Shown here piece after piece: positions 53,666 to 64,000 of a stretch of DNA of 64,000 nucleotides (positions within the stretch are counted from its first letter, which is position 1; each line of letters begins with the position of its first letter). Both the position numbers and the translations under genes were made by a program. Below the pieces are notes generated by a model, which saw only the letters and a list, made by a program, of their open reading frames with translations, did not search any database and was not told the DNA's origin. The stretch spans positions 74,431,767 to 74,495,766 of the forward strand of contig OZ024915.1 in NCBI GenBank assembly GCA_964017125.1, written 5' to 3'. The stretch is from Flabesymbios commensalis (lineage: Eukaryota; Annelida; Polychaeta; Terebellida; Flabelligeridae).

Positions 53666-54429
53666 GAGAAGCATTGAACACTTTCTGTCCCTTTGAGGAT
53701 CAAGTCTGAAAGTAGTTTTTTTAATGATAATAGCAAGAACAATATCTCTAAGCCATTTAGTTGAGAGATTATTAGAATCTGGAAATTGCCAGAAAAAGAT
53801 ACTGGTGGATGCAATATCTAAAGATGATTTTAATCAGTAGTAGCGTTTCTTTTTGTTTCATAATATACAAAAAAGAAAATTATTAATTAAAAGTTACATT
53901 AATAATATAGTAAATTGGTAGTATATCCATGCGCTGTGTATCGATTATTCTACTGTAAGTTTTATCCCCGTATTTTTCAAAGTCTACTTTAACAGTGTGA
54001 CATAATCATGATGATAGTCATGCATATATTAAATACATCAGAAGAGACTAAAAATTAACGAATTAAAATGATGTAAATGATATATGAAAAACCCTGTAAC
54101 TTACTGTCTAGCCGTCATGTGGAAAGGAAATTTGTAAATTTGTAAATAATTTGCAAATTGCCTCTGCATCCGTCACAAATAACACACCTAATATTGCTCT
54201 GCGTACTTTGTGGCGTATTTTACAATGTTTTGGAAATCTACGAAACTAAAAGACACTATCTGTTTAAATAAACTAAATTTAAAATTCTCCTGTTTAAAAT
54301 ATATTATATTTTTGGTTGTAGGCTTACCTAATCATGTCCTATTGCGAAACCGTGCCGCCTCCCTCTATGAGTCTCAGCCTTATGATTCTTTTTATACTAT
54401 TGTGAAATTTCTGGAGAGTGGCTGATTCA
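53666..54429. other. No feature seen
   Basis: AT-rich. A 71-codon frame (54210-54425) lacks any recognisable domain. Confidence 0.4.
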
Positions 54430-54555
54430 ATAAACGTTGACCCTGTGTTGTTTTAATGCTGGGCCAACGTCGTCGCCAGTGGCCCAACATGAAGTATTAA
54501 AACATCGTAGACGATGGACCAACGTTAGTCAGCACTAACGTCACTGCTTGTTGGG
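54430..54555. mobile_element. CAGCAAACA MITE, rearranged
   Basis: Two cores (GGGCCAACGTCGTCGCCAGT and CATCGTAGACGATGGACC) lie within 70 bp. The right end is CTGCTTGTTGGG. Confidence 0.5.
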
Positions 54556-54974
54556 TACCTGTGAGCTCAAGGTACCAGTATGTCTGGTGGCCGTCTTTTG
54601 TTTGTTCTTTCAGACTTTTAGGCCTATTCAAATAAAAATAAAGGACAGCTCGACCCAAGTGCTGCAAGCCAGTTATTGTCCGTCCGTACAATAACTACAG
54701 CTTGTCTCTCATTGGTTCAAGGAATCCTCAAACTTGACATAGTTTCAGGGTCAGGTGTGGGTTACGGTACACCAGATTTTGATGCCCTATCAGAACGCAG
54801 CAATTACAGAAGAGAATCTCAAAGCACTGTAGCAGGGCCACCTAGCTGTGCTAGTGTGGCCCTGAGAAGGAGGCTGAGCATGCCGCAGAGACTGGTGAAT
54901 GACAGGCTGAATGCATAGCAATAAATGGAAAAGTGAAAACAAATGTGTTGCATCCATTAGAGAATACATTACTC
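54556..54974. repeat. Spacer partly shared with 18600-18760
   Basis: AAGTGAAAACAAATGTGTTG and GCATCCATTAGAG resemble unit 0 text. No gene. Confidence 0.35.
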
Positions 54975-55363
54975 AACCCCTATAGAGCGGGGACCAACTT
55001 TAATCGTCAGAATCTGACGTCTGTAGACGTTAGATTCTGACGTCTAAAGTCGATCCCCGCACTGTAAGAGTAAAAATATTCATAATATTCAGCGCTCTGA
55101 ACAGCCTCCGACTGGATACATGCTTTATAAGATAAGATATATATATAAGATTTCATTCATTTATTCATTTATTCATTCATTCATTCATTCATTCATTCAT
55201 TCATTCATTCATTCATTCATTCATAATAGCCGTAGACACATAACATAAGTATTTAAATGAATTAGAAAGGTCTAACTAAGACACTTGTTTTGATTTCGAA
55301 TTGAAAAAACCCCTTTGATTTGCATGGTTTATATAAAAAAAATTCAGTGTTTAAGGATTAATA
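54975..55363. mobile_element. M2 MITE split by an (ATTC)n tract
   Basis: Left half with stem AGAATCTGACGTCTGTAGAC / GTTAGATTCTGACGTC (54975-55072). An ATTC tract (55153-55223) follows, then the right half (AAATGAATTAGAAAGGTCTA ... TTCAGTGTTTAAGG). Confidence 0.6.
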
Positions 55364-56329
55364 TATTACTTGGCAGAGAGAGCAGTCATCTAAGACACTA
55401 AAGTGACGTGATATTCATCATCATCAGTAGATTGTATGTTTCAAATTGACACGCCAGCACATAATTACAGCTGCTTTGATGTAATGTTATTAATGACTGT
55501 AGAATGATTGGCCCAATGTAAAAAAGGCTATGGCGTGAAAATATTTTGGCTGCAACCAATAAAACTAGAAGGAGGTGGAGGGAGTGGAAACACAACCGGA
55601 GAAGTGATCACAGACAGACGAACAACCCATAGTGATGTGTGGGTAGTGTGATCTGAAACACTAAAGTGAGGTGATGTGTGTCATGTAACATTAACACACA
55701 CATCAGGATGGCCGAGTGTTGTCCACCACACCCACACTGTTAGATTTGTAGAGTGTGGCACATGAAGCACTAAAGTGACGTGATGTGTGTCATGTAACAT
55801 TATTACACACACATCAGGATGGTCAAGTGTTGCCCACCACATCCATACTGTCAACTGTGTAAAGGCAAACATCAGAGAACAACTCGGGGCATTGGGCAAA
55901 ATGTGTGGAGAATAACATCTGAAACACTATTAGGACGTGATGTGTGTCATGTCACATTAACACACACATCAGGATGGCCGAGTTTTGTCCTCCCAGCCAT
56001 ACTGCCAGCTGTGTGGAGAGTGACATCTGAAACACTATTATCACCGCTTTGTGTAGAGAGGTACTAGAGTGGCTTAATGTGTCCATACTGTTAGCTTTAT
56101 GGCTAGTTATGCCATGTCATATTAACACATACAGTCAAGTGTTGTCAGATTCTGACGTATAAAAACGATCCCCGCGCTGAAAGAGTTGATGCACAGGCAA
56201 GCGTCGTCTTCCACATCCATTATGCTAGATTTGTGGAGAGTGACACATAAAATACTAAAGTTGTGTGATGTGACACACATACCACATCCATACTGCTAAA
56301 TGTGTGGAGGCAAACAGCAGAAACTGCTT
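55364..56329. repeat. Block shared with 18600-19300, with tandem hairpin modules
   Basis: GTGATGTGTGTCATGTAACA (55671, 55781) and GTGATGTGTGTCATGTCACA (55936) with worn copies near 56029 and 56240. Spacing is about 110-160 bp. Each module pairs TGATGTGTGT with ACACACATCA. An M2 fragment (GTCAGATTCTGACGTATAAA) is at 56146-56188. Confidence 0.6.
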
Positions 56330-56413
56330 CCTGGAAACACGAGAAATTAAGCCAATACTGTTCTAATGTTGGGTCATCGTTGGGTCATCACGTCGCCTCC
56401 CTCCGCACCACAG
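56330..56413. mobile_element. CAGCAAACA MITE half
   Basis: CTGGAAACACGAGAAATTAAG with TTCTAATGTTGGGTCATCG. It abuts the next exon-like module. Confidence 0.4.
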
Positions 56414-56557
56414 GGAAGACCAATGACAGGGGTGAATGTAACAGACAGACTGACAAATGAGACAATCTTCACAGAGCAATCGCTGCTGGCGTTTGTCACG
56501 TTACAGAGTGTCTTGCTAAACAACACCTCTCGGAATGCTCTTTCTTCTTACGGATGA
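56414..56557 (+). CDS. Exon-like module, possible terminal exon (unit 4)
   Basis: Acceptor-like CTCCGCACCACAG, then 144 open bases to TGA (56555-56557) reading GRPMTGVNVTDRL, TNETIFTEQSLLAFVTL, VLLNNTSR and NALSSYG. AATAAA lies at 56599-56604. By eye about 20 of 144 bases differ from unit 2, with no indel. The block GACAGACTGACAAATGAGAC is unchanged. Confidence 0.3.
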   Translation, partial: GRPMTGVNVTDRLTNETIFTEQSLLAFVTLQSVLLNNTSRNALSSYG

Positions 56558-56639
56558 ATGGCTGACTGGGGACAATGGTCTGTTATTAAAAAGATATGAA
56601 TAAATGAGCGAAGGTGGAAGATAACGGAGCTATTCAGGA

Positions 56640-57005
56640 TACGTGGAGCAAGCAGAACAGAGCAAAACAGATCAAGAAACAGAGTAGAGCGAACAGAACA
56701 GAACAGAACAGAACAGAACAGAACAGAACAGAACAGAACAGAACAGAACAGAACAGAACAGAACAGAACAGAACAGAACAGAACAGAACAGAACAGAACA
56801 GAACAGAACAGAACAGAACAGAACAGAACTGAGCAGACCCGAGTAGAACAGAACAGAACAGAACAGTACAGAACAGAACAGAACAGAACAGAACAGAACA
56901 GAACAGAACAGAACAGAACAGAACAGAACAGAACAGAACAGAACAGAACAGAACAGAACAGAACGGAACGGAACGGAACGGAACGGAACGGAACGGAACG
57001 GAAAG
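56640..57005. repeat. (AGAAC)n array ending in (GGAAC)n
   Basis: Near-pure AGAAC with one interruption (56826-56848) and a terminal block of about eight GGAAC units (56962-57002). Confidence 0.97.
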
Positions 57006-58230
57006 GGAACTATTTTGTAGTATGGTTCTGGCTTTCTGTCAAGACTTATCTGAATAGTTCAGCAAAAAAAAAATACAGAGTAATACTAACTGTACCTAGC
57101 CGAGGTGGTAGACTGTGTTTATGACCTTGAAGTTTTGTTATGTATAAGTTGAATATTGTGGCCATGCTTGAGCTCTTTTTTTCACATCACAAACTTTTTT
57201 GAAAGCTGAATCTTTTTGTTTGAACAAAAAATCATATAGTGATTTGGAAATCTTGAGGAAGAGGTGATATAGGCCTATTTGCTTAATTGTGCTTATTGTC
57301 AGTGGCGGCCATTTTGGATTTGTGATGATTAGATCATTAATTATATACTCATCTAGTTTAAAAAACTGGACATACGATATTTTATTATAATATTAGTAGT
57401 AACGTTTGTCCTGTACAAAAAAAACTAAAACCAATAAAAGCGTACATTTTGTGTTTGATCTTGATTTTGTCCTATTAATAGAAATTGAAAGGTCATATAA
57501 ATATTTTAATTTGATTCACCGAATAAAGCTCTAAATAATTACACCCCAAGTTCATTTAAATTGATCAATTACGTACAAAGGTGGACGCTTCTTTGATATT
57601 GGAAAATTGCTTATGTCAAAAAACGGTGTCAAAAATACCCCCCCCCCCCCAACGAGTTGAGCTTAAGACTTTTTTCTGGTGATACTAGAGACCTTATACT
57701 ACAACTTGGTGGAAAAATCTGTCTGCCCTCTCGTAGTTCCAGGTTCGGCCATATTTTAACAAAAATGCCCTGGACTAATCATCCAATAAGCGCATACACA
57801 TTGTTCTGTATTTACATGTTCTTGTACATGAACATATGATGACAATGCTTACCGTCATTTGTGCCTCAATTTTCGGATATAATTCACTGGTGTTTATTTA
57901 TTTGACTAATCATAGTCAGCCCAAAGATATCAAAAAACTTAAGTAATATTATAATTTACCGCATTCTCATAAAACAACTGTCTTTAATATTATTCACTTG
58001 GGTTTATATGGTTGTAAATGTCCATATATCTAATTTTCCACTGTTGGGGCTTGATGCTTTAATGTAAAAATGTATTATGTTAGATATTATCAGAATTTCT
58101 CATATTATATAACAATGATCCAGAATATAAAGAGGTTTTACAAATGTTCACTTTAGAATTGAATACAGTGCATAATTTCAGCGATACCATTATTTAGCTG
58201 GATCCCTAGAAGTGTTATACAACTCGTTCT
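57006..58230. other. No feature seen
   Basis: AT-rich, with a C run at 57640-57650. TTATGACCTTGAAG at 57118 may be a leftover of the half-site segment. No gene. Confidence 0.4.
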
Positions 58231-58422
58231 TGGATTTAATAGGTTGATTATTACCATGAATGTGTTGCCATGGTGATTCTGTTCTGTGATGTAAATTATA
58301 ATCAGAGGTCAATATCTGAGTGACCTTAATCAACAAAGCCATCCACACAGATATGACGGAAATTAACGTAAATTGTCGAGACAGACACGAGTAACCGAGG
58401 CAGTCCAGACATTCATTGAGGG
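58231..58422. repeat. L3 block (unit 4)
   Basis: Matches 38053-38256 and 49193-49395, with short deletions (GTGTCA near 58249 and GGCGA near 58411). Confidence 0.65.
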
Positions 58423-58444
58423 AGAAGTAGTATTCAATATGTGA

Positions 58445-58900
58445 AGTTGAATAATGTGTGTCAATGAATAAATGAATGAAAGATTAAATGAATGAATGAA
58501 TGAATAAATGAATGAATGCATGAATGAATGAATAAATGAATGAATGAATGAATGAATGAATGAATGAATGAATGAATGAATGAATGAATAAATGAATGAA
58601 TGAATGAATGAATGAATGAATGAATGAATGAATGAATAAATGAATGAATGAATGAATGAATGAATGAATGAATGAATGAATGAATGAATGAATGAATAAT
58701 TGAATGGATGAATGAATGAATGAATGAATGAATAAATGAATGAATAAATGAATGAATGAATGAATGAATGAATGAATGAATGAATGAATGAATGAATGAA
58801 TGAATGAATGAATGAATGAATGAATGAATGAATGAATGAATGAATGAATGAATGAATGTGGCTTCAGGCAACGTTTATTTATACTAATAAAGTGAGAAAT
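58445..58900. repeat. (TGAA)n array and SINE A tail remnant
   Basis: About 0.4 kb of TGAA with a few TAAA units, then TGTGGCTTCAGGCAACGTTT, which resembles the start of the SINE A tail side (GGGGTTTTAGGCCACCTTTG). Same arrangement as 49440-50625. Confidence 0.8.
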
Positions 58901-59477
58901 TAAGGTTCCAAGGGGATGGTGTATTTTGGGTAATATCAATTTTCATCTTAAGGGAAATAGACATAGAGGAGATTGATGTTTAATGGTTTCTAGTATTACC
59001 TTTTATATAAATATATATTTTCTGTCATTTATGTTATTGATCCACATACTACATCTCGATCTGGCCTGTCTGTGGAAATTGTTCTCAGTCTGATCTCCGC
59101 AATGTTGGCATATTATTAGGTCAACGTCTTAGACGCTGAATCGTATTTTACCGATTTCGGTCCAGTTTGTTTCTGCTGACTGAAAGAAATCTAATGCAGA
59201 TACTGCCATCAAATCCTGCGGTGCAGAAGACAATGGTGAAAAATGGCTGCCAGTCTGGCAATGAGGGGACATGAGAGAAAACCCAGATAGCCATCTGATC
59301 TCAATACAGGAATAAAAACAAGATAATCAGCGCCCTGAAATAGATAAGGCGTAATGTATTGGACGTGAGCTCAGTCTGAGGAGACGTATACATGCTAGAT
59401 GCAGCCATGATGCAGCCCAGCAAACACGAACCTTTTGTATAATATTTGTACAATGTTGGACAATTTAATATCGTATG
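58901..59477. repeat. Blocks shared with 16680 and 42187
   Basis: 58995-59075 matches 16680-16760 (ATATTTTCTGTCATTTATG). 59195-59400 matches unit 2 (TGCCATCAAATCCTGCGGTG, CAGATAGCCATCTGATCTCA). A half CAGCAAACA MITE begins at 59415 (CCCAGCAAACACGAACC). Confidence 0.55.
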
Positions 59478-59880
59478 GTGATTTCGGCCAATATGCGAGT
59501 TATTTCGGCCAATATGTTTATCTCAAAAACTCACATAGTGAATATTTTCGGCCACTTTGGTCTGGTGATTTCGGCCAATATGAAAATGATATACTTTTTT
59601 TTATCTCCAAGGAAATTACTAGTGAAAATTATGTGGCGGTATTCAACCAAATTATGGCCATTGTCAAGCAAAAGATTGGCAAAAATTACAAAAATATGAC
59701 CCGCCGAAATCACCAATTTTGATTTAGTGAAATCACTGATGAGAATATTTGGTAAAAAAATAGCCTAAATCACCAGAATTAATTCCGTTTTCAGGTAAAA
59801 GATTGGCTGTAGTGACCAACAATTATTGGCCAAAATCACTCATAAAAATAAGGTAAACATATATCAGCCGAAATAATTTT
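59478..59880. repeat. Diverged GATTTCGGCCAATAT repeat in both orientations
   Basis: GGTGATTTCGGCCAATATG occurs at 59476 and 59563 with variants at 59500 and 59545. The reverse form GCCGAAATCACCAATTT occurs at 59702, with CCTAAATCACCAGAATT and GCCAAAATCACTCATAA further on. It may be an old palindromic element or a decayed tandem. Confidence 0.5.
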
Positions 59881-59989
59881 AATGAATTGGTCGACATAAT
59901 CAAAATTGGTTACAAGAAAAGGCTCGAATTTGGGACTATGCATGCCTTGCACGTGGAGAATTTTTCAGTTATTTATAATACAAACCAGT

Positions 59990-60126
59990 CTTATACACAA
60001 CAATGGATAACCCAGGCCTTTAAACAGTTTGGAGCCCGCCCCTGTATGCCTCAGATGACCAAAAATGGAGGGTACCGAGCTGGGATTTGAACCCTTAACC
60101 TCCAGTCCCTACCGAGTTGGCCACTC
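59990..60126 (-). mobile_element. SINE B, third copy
   Basis: Minus strand: ACTGAGTGGCCAACTCGGTA (A-box region), AAGGGTTCAAATCCCAGCTC (B box), then GGCTCCAAACTGTTTAAAGG shared with 1820. It lacks a tRNA fold, so it is not a tRNA gene. Confidence 0.65.
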
Positions 60127-60232
60127 AGTAAACACAACACATTTAACCAATGTTGTTTTAATGTTGGTCTACCGTCTACGATGCTGGGCCAACAATAAAT
60201 CAATATTGGAATAATTTCTGATGTGTGCTCAG
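60127..60232. mobile_element. CAGCAAACA MITE
   Basis: CAGTAAACACAACAC at the left. AATGTTGTTTTAATGTTGGT with CCGTCTACGATGCTGGGCC. It abuts the SINE B head. Confidence 0.65.
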
Positions 60233-60303
60233 TATATAATGCTGAAGAGCGAAGGCACCAAATATAAGTTATTTGCATTCCAGAGTCAGATAGAAGCCAT
60301 ACC

Positions 60304-60508
60304 TTAAAGGTGATCTATCACCCCTTATATAGTATGAATAATTTTGTGACAAATAAATCAAAGTTGCCACAAGATGGGGCAAAGGTGTTTCGTTATATGG
60401 GGTGATTGGCTATCATGTGACCCTCTCAAGAGGGTCACATGATAGCCAATCACCCCATATATAGACATAATTATTCATACCATATAAGGGGTGATAGGTC
60501 ACCTTTAA
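60304..60508. mobile_element. TTAA-flanked foldback, 205 bp
   Basis: TTAAAGGTGATCTATCACCC mirrors GGGTGATAGGTCACCTTTAA. The inner arms GGGGTGATTGGCTATCATGT and ACATGATAGCCAATCACCCC meet at CTCTCAAGAG. The left arm has about 45 extra bases. Confidence 0.85.
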
Positions 60509-60704
60509 AATCTGAAGTCAGTGACCTCCGTAAATGTATATTACCATTAGAAAGACAGCAGGGGAAGTCAAGACGATGGTGATGGCGTCAAGACAAACAA
60601 TCAGCGAGTGTGACGGATAAAACACTACATTGCAGTCAGGGTGAAAAAACCATGTGATTGAAGGACCTATAGATAAGTGAATGTAGTATGCATAAAATAT
60701 TTAC

Positions 60705-60769
60705 CGCTCCAGGCGGGGGGTGGCCCAACAATAAACCAGCATTGGTTCAATGTATATGGTGTCTGTTGG
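60705..60769. mobile_element. CAGCAAACA MITE half
   Basis: GGCCCAACAATAAACCAGCA ... GTGTCTGTTGG. The left half is replaced by a GCGGGGGGTGG patch. Confidence 0.4.
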
Positions 60770-60867
60770 ACTAGACCTATTGTATAATGAGCAAAATGCA
60801 TTCATTCTAGAATTATTTTAAACCATAACACGGAGTTTTCTTTACATATAAACACCTGGATGTTTAA

Positions 60868-60911
60868 CTCTTACAACGATGATATATGTTTGTATAAACC
60901 ATGGTGACCAA
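60868..60911 (-). mobile_element. M2 MITE fragment abutting a minisatellite
   Basis: TTTAACTCTTACAACGATGA and TATGTTTGTATAAACCATGG match the start of the minus-oriented M2 copies at 14526. The 24-bp array begins directly after it. Confidence 0.6.
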
Positions 60912-61841
60912 ATTTTGCTTGGCCTTACATCACCCATATTGCTTGGCCTTACACCACACTTTTTGCTTGGCCTTACACCGCACATTTTGCTTGGCCTTAC
61001 ACCACACATTTTGCTTGGCCTTACACCGCACATTTTGCTTGGCCTTACACCACACAATTTGCTTGGCCTTACACCACACATTTTGCTTGGCCTTACACCG
61101 CACATTTTGCTTGGCCTTACACCACACAATTTGCTTGGCCTTACACCACACATTTTGCTTGGCCTTACACCGCACATTTTGCTTGGCCTTACACCGCACA
61201 TTTTGCTTGGCCTTACACCACACATTTTGCTTGGCCTTACACCGCACATTTTGCTTGGCCTTACACCGCACATTTTGCTTGGCCTTACACCACACATTTT
61301 GCTTGGTCTTACATCACACATTTTGCTTGGTCTTACACCGCACATTTTGCTTGGCCTTACACCACACATTTTGCTTGGCCTTACACCACACATTTTGCTT
61401 GGCCTAACATCACACATTTTGCTTGGCCTTACATCACACATTTAGCTTGACCTTACACCACACATTTTGCTTGGCCTCACCACACATTTTGCTTGGCCTT
61501 ACATCTCACATTTTGCTTGGCCTTACATCACACATTTTGCTTGGCCTTACACCACACATTTTGCTTGGCCTTACACCACACATTTTGCTTGGCCTTACAC
61601 CACACATTTTGCTTGGCCTTACACCACACATTTTGCTTGGCCTTACATGGCACATTGGCCTTACACCACACATTTTGATTGGCCTTACACCACATATTTT
61701 GTTTGGCCTTACACCACACATTTTGCTTGGCCTTATGCCACACATTTTGTTTGGCCTCACATCACACATTTTGCTTTGCCTTACACCACACATTTTGCTT
61801 GGCCTTACATGGCACATTTGCTTGGCCTTACAGGGTACATT
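60912..61841. repeat. 24-bp minisatellite GCTTGGCCTTACACC
   Basis: About 38 tandem 24-bp units containing GCTTGGCCTTACACCACAC, with CCACAC/CCGCAC/TCACAC variants. Period 24 keeps frames open on both strands (LLGLTPHI, CALHHTF and CGVRPSKM-type repeats), so the listed long frames are artefacts. One ancestral-looking unit exists at the paralogous place in unit 2 (43460-43485). Confidence 0.95.
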
Positions 61842-62100
61842 TTGAATCGAGCGTCCATGACCTTCCATTCGGCCACGTGTCCCCACAGATACGACAGCTC
61901 ACAGCAAACAGGATCTGTGCCGTGACCCATGTACCCAGTGACCCCACCTATGACCTGACCCACAAATCCGAGTCTCCAGAGACCCGGCTGTAAGCATGAT
62001 TTACTAATACCGGTCATTAATCGACAATCTCGGCAGCAAAAGAGAGAAAACTAGTTCACCCCAGCACCGACTAGAAGCAAACATTGGCCTCAATAAAATT
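61842..62100. repeat. Block shared with 43485-43740
   Basis: GAATCGAGCG, CAGATACGACAGCTCACAGC, CTATGACCTGACCCACAAAT and CGACAATCTCGGCAGCAAAA match unit 2. Confidence 0.65.
61905..61993 (+). CDS. Second exon-like segment (unit 4)
   Basis: Follows GACAGCTCACAG. Frame RICAVTHVPSDPTYDL, then THKSESPETRL, stop TAA inside CTGTAAGC. It has the same 89-bp length as 43542-43630. An upstream CCACGTGTCCCCACAG (61873-61888) is a better acceptor candidate here. Confidence 0.2.
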
Positions 62101-62429
62101 ATTCAATATAGTAGTTGTAAGCCTTTATTTGTCTCATCCAGTTTACATTATATAATATGCCTTTTTCTGTCACGACTTTCTTCGCTTTTAAAACCACAAT
62201 TGCTAATGGAATCGCCAGTTTTAAAAAAAAATCAATAAAACATGGGATTTTCCAATACGAATTTAAAAACCTAACTGATATCACAATACACTATGCTCTG
62301 TATCATATCTGCCAATGTATTTGAAGATAAATCTTTCTGTTAATATTGTCTGGACTCGATTTACTGGAGAGCGTTTTACTGCTAACGCAAATCTCACCAG
62401 ATCGAGGTTTAAAACTAGCCATTGACCTC
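62101..62429. other. No feature seen
   Basis: AT-rich with an A run at 62223-62231. No gene. Confidence 0.4.
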
Positions 62430-62536
62430 ACAGCAAACACCACACGTTGGCCCAATGCTGGTTTAATGTTGTGACAGCGTCGCAGACGTTGGCACAACAT
62501 TAGACCAACATTGGGCCAATGTGTGGTGTTTGTTGT
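62430..62536. mobile_element. CAGCAAACA MITE with good ends
   Basis: ACAGCAAACACCACACGTTG at the left, AATGTGTGGTGTTTGTTGT at the right, centre GCGTCGCAGACGTTGGC. Arms are nearly exact. Confidence 0.8.
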
Positions 62537-62559
62537 GCTTTAGTCACAAAGTCAAGGTT

Positions 62560-62720
62560 TAATTCAGCCATTGGCCTTGAGCAGAATGTGAATGAATTAG
62601 CGTTTACCGTTAACGTAATCGTCCAATCACGAGACGAGCAAGATTCACCGCTACCATCATTGATCACTCCCTTACCACGGTGCCGGAACTTACCCATTGT
62701 GAAGTAGCACACTGGCCTCG
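62560..62720. repeat. Block shared with 44505-44700
   Basis: CTTGAGCAGAATGTGAATGA, GTAATCGTCCAATCACGAGA and ATCACTCCCTTACCACGGTG. No conserved frame. Confidence 0.6.
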
Positions 62721-63041
62721 TCTCAGCAAAGTTGCCCAGAACATGATGTCCATTAGAAAGTGGTTAAATTTTACTCACTTTGCAACTTAGTGAGAAACGA
62801 TTGCGACGTTTCGATCTGCCATCATCAGATCTTGATCACGCAATAATCAGAGTAATTATTGCGCGATCAAAATCTGCTGATGGCAGATCGAAACGTCGCA
62901 ATCGTTTCACACTAAGTTCCAAAGTGAGTAAATTTTAACCACTATCTATATGAATCTTGGAACAATCAATAACATATTCTCTACTATGAAGTAGCACGCA
63001 GGCCCCGTCTCAGCATAGTTACCCATTACATGATGTCCATT
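62701..63041. mobile_element. Foldback inside a 54-bp direct repeat
   Basis: The foldback 62759-62943 (AGTGGTTAAATTTTACTCAC mirrors GTGAGTAAATTTTAACCACT) contains long inner arms GATTGCGACGTTTCGATCTG / CAGATCGAAACGTCGCAATC. The text GAAGTAGCACACTGGCCTCG...ATGATGTCCATT lies before it (62701-62754) and again, diverged, after it (62988-63041). Confidence 0.7.
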
Positions 63042-64000
63042 GTTAACAATGTTGGTCCATCGCCTACGTGTGCGAAGGTATGAAAGTGATATCACACATT
63101 TTAATCAAAACTTAAAATATAACATTCATCCATAATAGCCAGAGTTTATAGCATTTCTATAACAATATTAAAAAATGACACTATCAACGTTTGAAGTCTC
63201 ACTTAAACCTGAAATTGCTATTGTAATGTCCAGTTTCAAACTACGAACAATGTTTATATATAATTATGAAATAACGTCTCTCTGATTGAATATTGAATTA
63301 TTAAATATTGAATATAGAATACTATTTTTTTTTATAAATTTCAATGACTTAGTTTGGCTTGAATTATTTTATACGACCTAGAAGGGCAATTGTTAACTAC
63401 TGCATAGTTTGTCCTTGGCGTCTGATTCTAATGGCTCACTTCAAGTGTCGGGGTTTGGGGAGATTAGGTCATCTATAGGGTGTCTCACCGGGCGATTTAT
63501 TTCCATTTGTTTGAGACCCTTTGGCCAAACCAATGAGGTTATATAGAGTAAAGACCGGGGAAAACGACGCATTTAAGCAAACACCCTTATATTCTTGAAA
63601 ATAGACAGGATATCTACCACAACTGATTTTTCCTAGAAGAATTTTTATCTGTCCTTCATCCTTTATTCGAATTTTTCTTGTTGTAAAAATCTTTTGAACA
63701 AGTTCTTACAAGTCCTAGCAATATACTATCGTCAATATCAGTGCCATCTTACCCCGTTAATATCGGGTGAGATGAAGATATGTCGGGGATAAGATGATCA
63801 GCTGCTACAAATTAGGTATTTACCATTTTAATTTTAAACGCATTACCATTTTAATGTTCGCGTTTTCTGTGTTGAAATATCGTTTTTATTTCATACTGTC
63901 ATACTATTTGCGTTGTTCTCTTGTTGTTGAAATAATATGCCTATATTGTATTTTATATCTGTTAAAATTGTAGGCCTAATGTCATTTAATATGGATTACA
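63042..64000. other. AT-rich end of window
   Basis: A worn CAGCAAACA MITE core lies at 63048-63070 and an M4/M5-type hairpin (ACCTGAAATTGCTATTG) at 63208. CCGGGCGATTTATTTCCATT (63488) matches 46512. No gene in the rest. Confidence 0.4.

Larger units (their letters stand above)
56414..64000. other. Unit 4 of the long tandem duplication (open at the window end)
   Basis: Order: exon-like module, AGAAC array, L3 block, TGAA array, then blocks shared with unit 0 (58995) and unit 2 (59195, 61805, 62560, 63485). Confidence 0.6.

Noticed and set aside
60040-60126. tRNA gene on the minus strand
   Set aside because: A and B boxes are present, but no acceptor stem or cloverleaf can be formed, and the flanks match SINE B copies.
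60842-61925. Many long frames (LLGLTPHI, CGVRPSKM types) on both strands
   Set aside because: Same artefact in the second 24-bp minisatellite.

Overview
This is eukaryotic, almost certainly animal, non-coding DNA. I find no protein-coding gene that I can name. The mix of tRNA-derived SINEs, very many short palindromic MITEs, TTAA-ended MITEs, hAT- and Harbinger-like ends and long tetra-/pentanucleotide arrays suits a marine invertebrate (mollusc, other lophotrochozoan or invertebrate deuterostome). I cannot narrow it further. Nearly all long open frames here are artefacts of tandem repeats whose period does not disturb the frame.

The main structure is a degenerate tandem series of one long ancestral segment. 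The same landmarks recur in the same order in five units: unit 0 (to about 19.8 kb), unit 1 (19.8-36.9 kb), unit 2 (36.9-47.4 kb), unit 3 (47.4-56.4 kb) and unit 4 (56.4 kb to the end). Units 1-4 begin with an exon-like module: acceptor-like pyrimidine tract and AG, open frame, TGA, then AATAAA. It is followed by an AGAAC-type pentanucleotide array. After the array comes a segment with several TGACCT half-sites, clear in units 0-3. Units 2-4 then share a block of about 200 bp. Units 0 and 1 are collinear over most of their length. Units 2-4 are shorter and share other blocks with each other and with unit 0.

Later insertions and expansions make the units differ. There are two tRNA-derived SINE families, more than 40 copies or fragments of a CAGCAAACA-ended MITE, several TTAA-ended MITE and foldback families, a 0.9-kb hAT-like element, a 0.66-kb Harbinger-like element and a 1.26-kb element with inverted ends that may carry a small transcription unit. 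There are also long arrays: a 24-bp minisatellite with about 22 perfect TGACGTCA (CRE) sites, an unrelated 24-bp minisatellite, a mosaic pentanucleotide array, a mosaic tetranucleotide array, and (CTCA)n, (TGAA)n and (AGAAC)n tracts.

The items most worth following up are the repeated terminal-exon-like module, the CRE minisatellite that starts at a MITE end, the paired single-unit and expanded minisatellite loci, and the long-unit tandem architecture. All alignments and identities were judged by eye.
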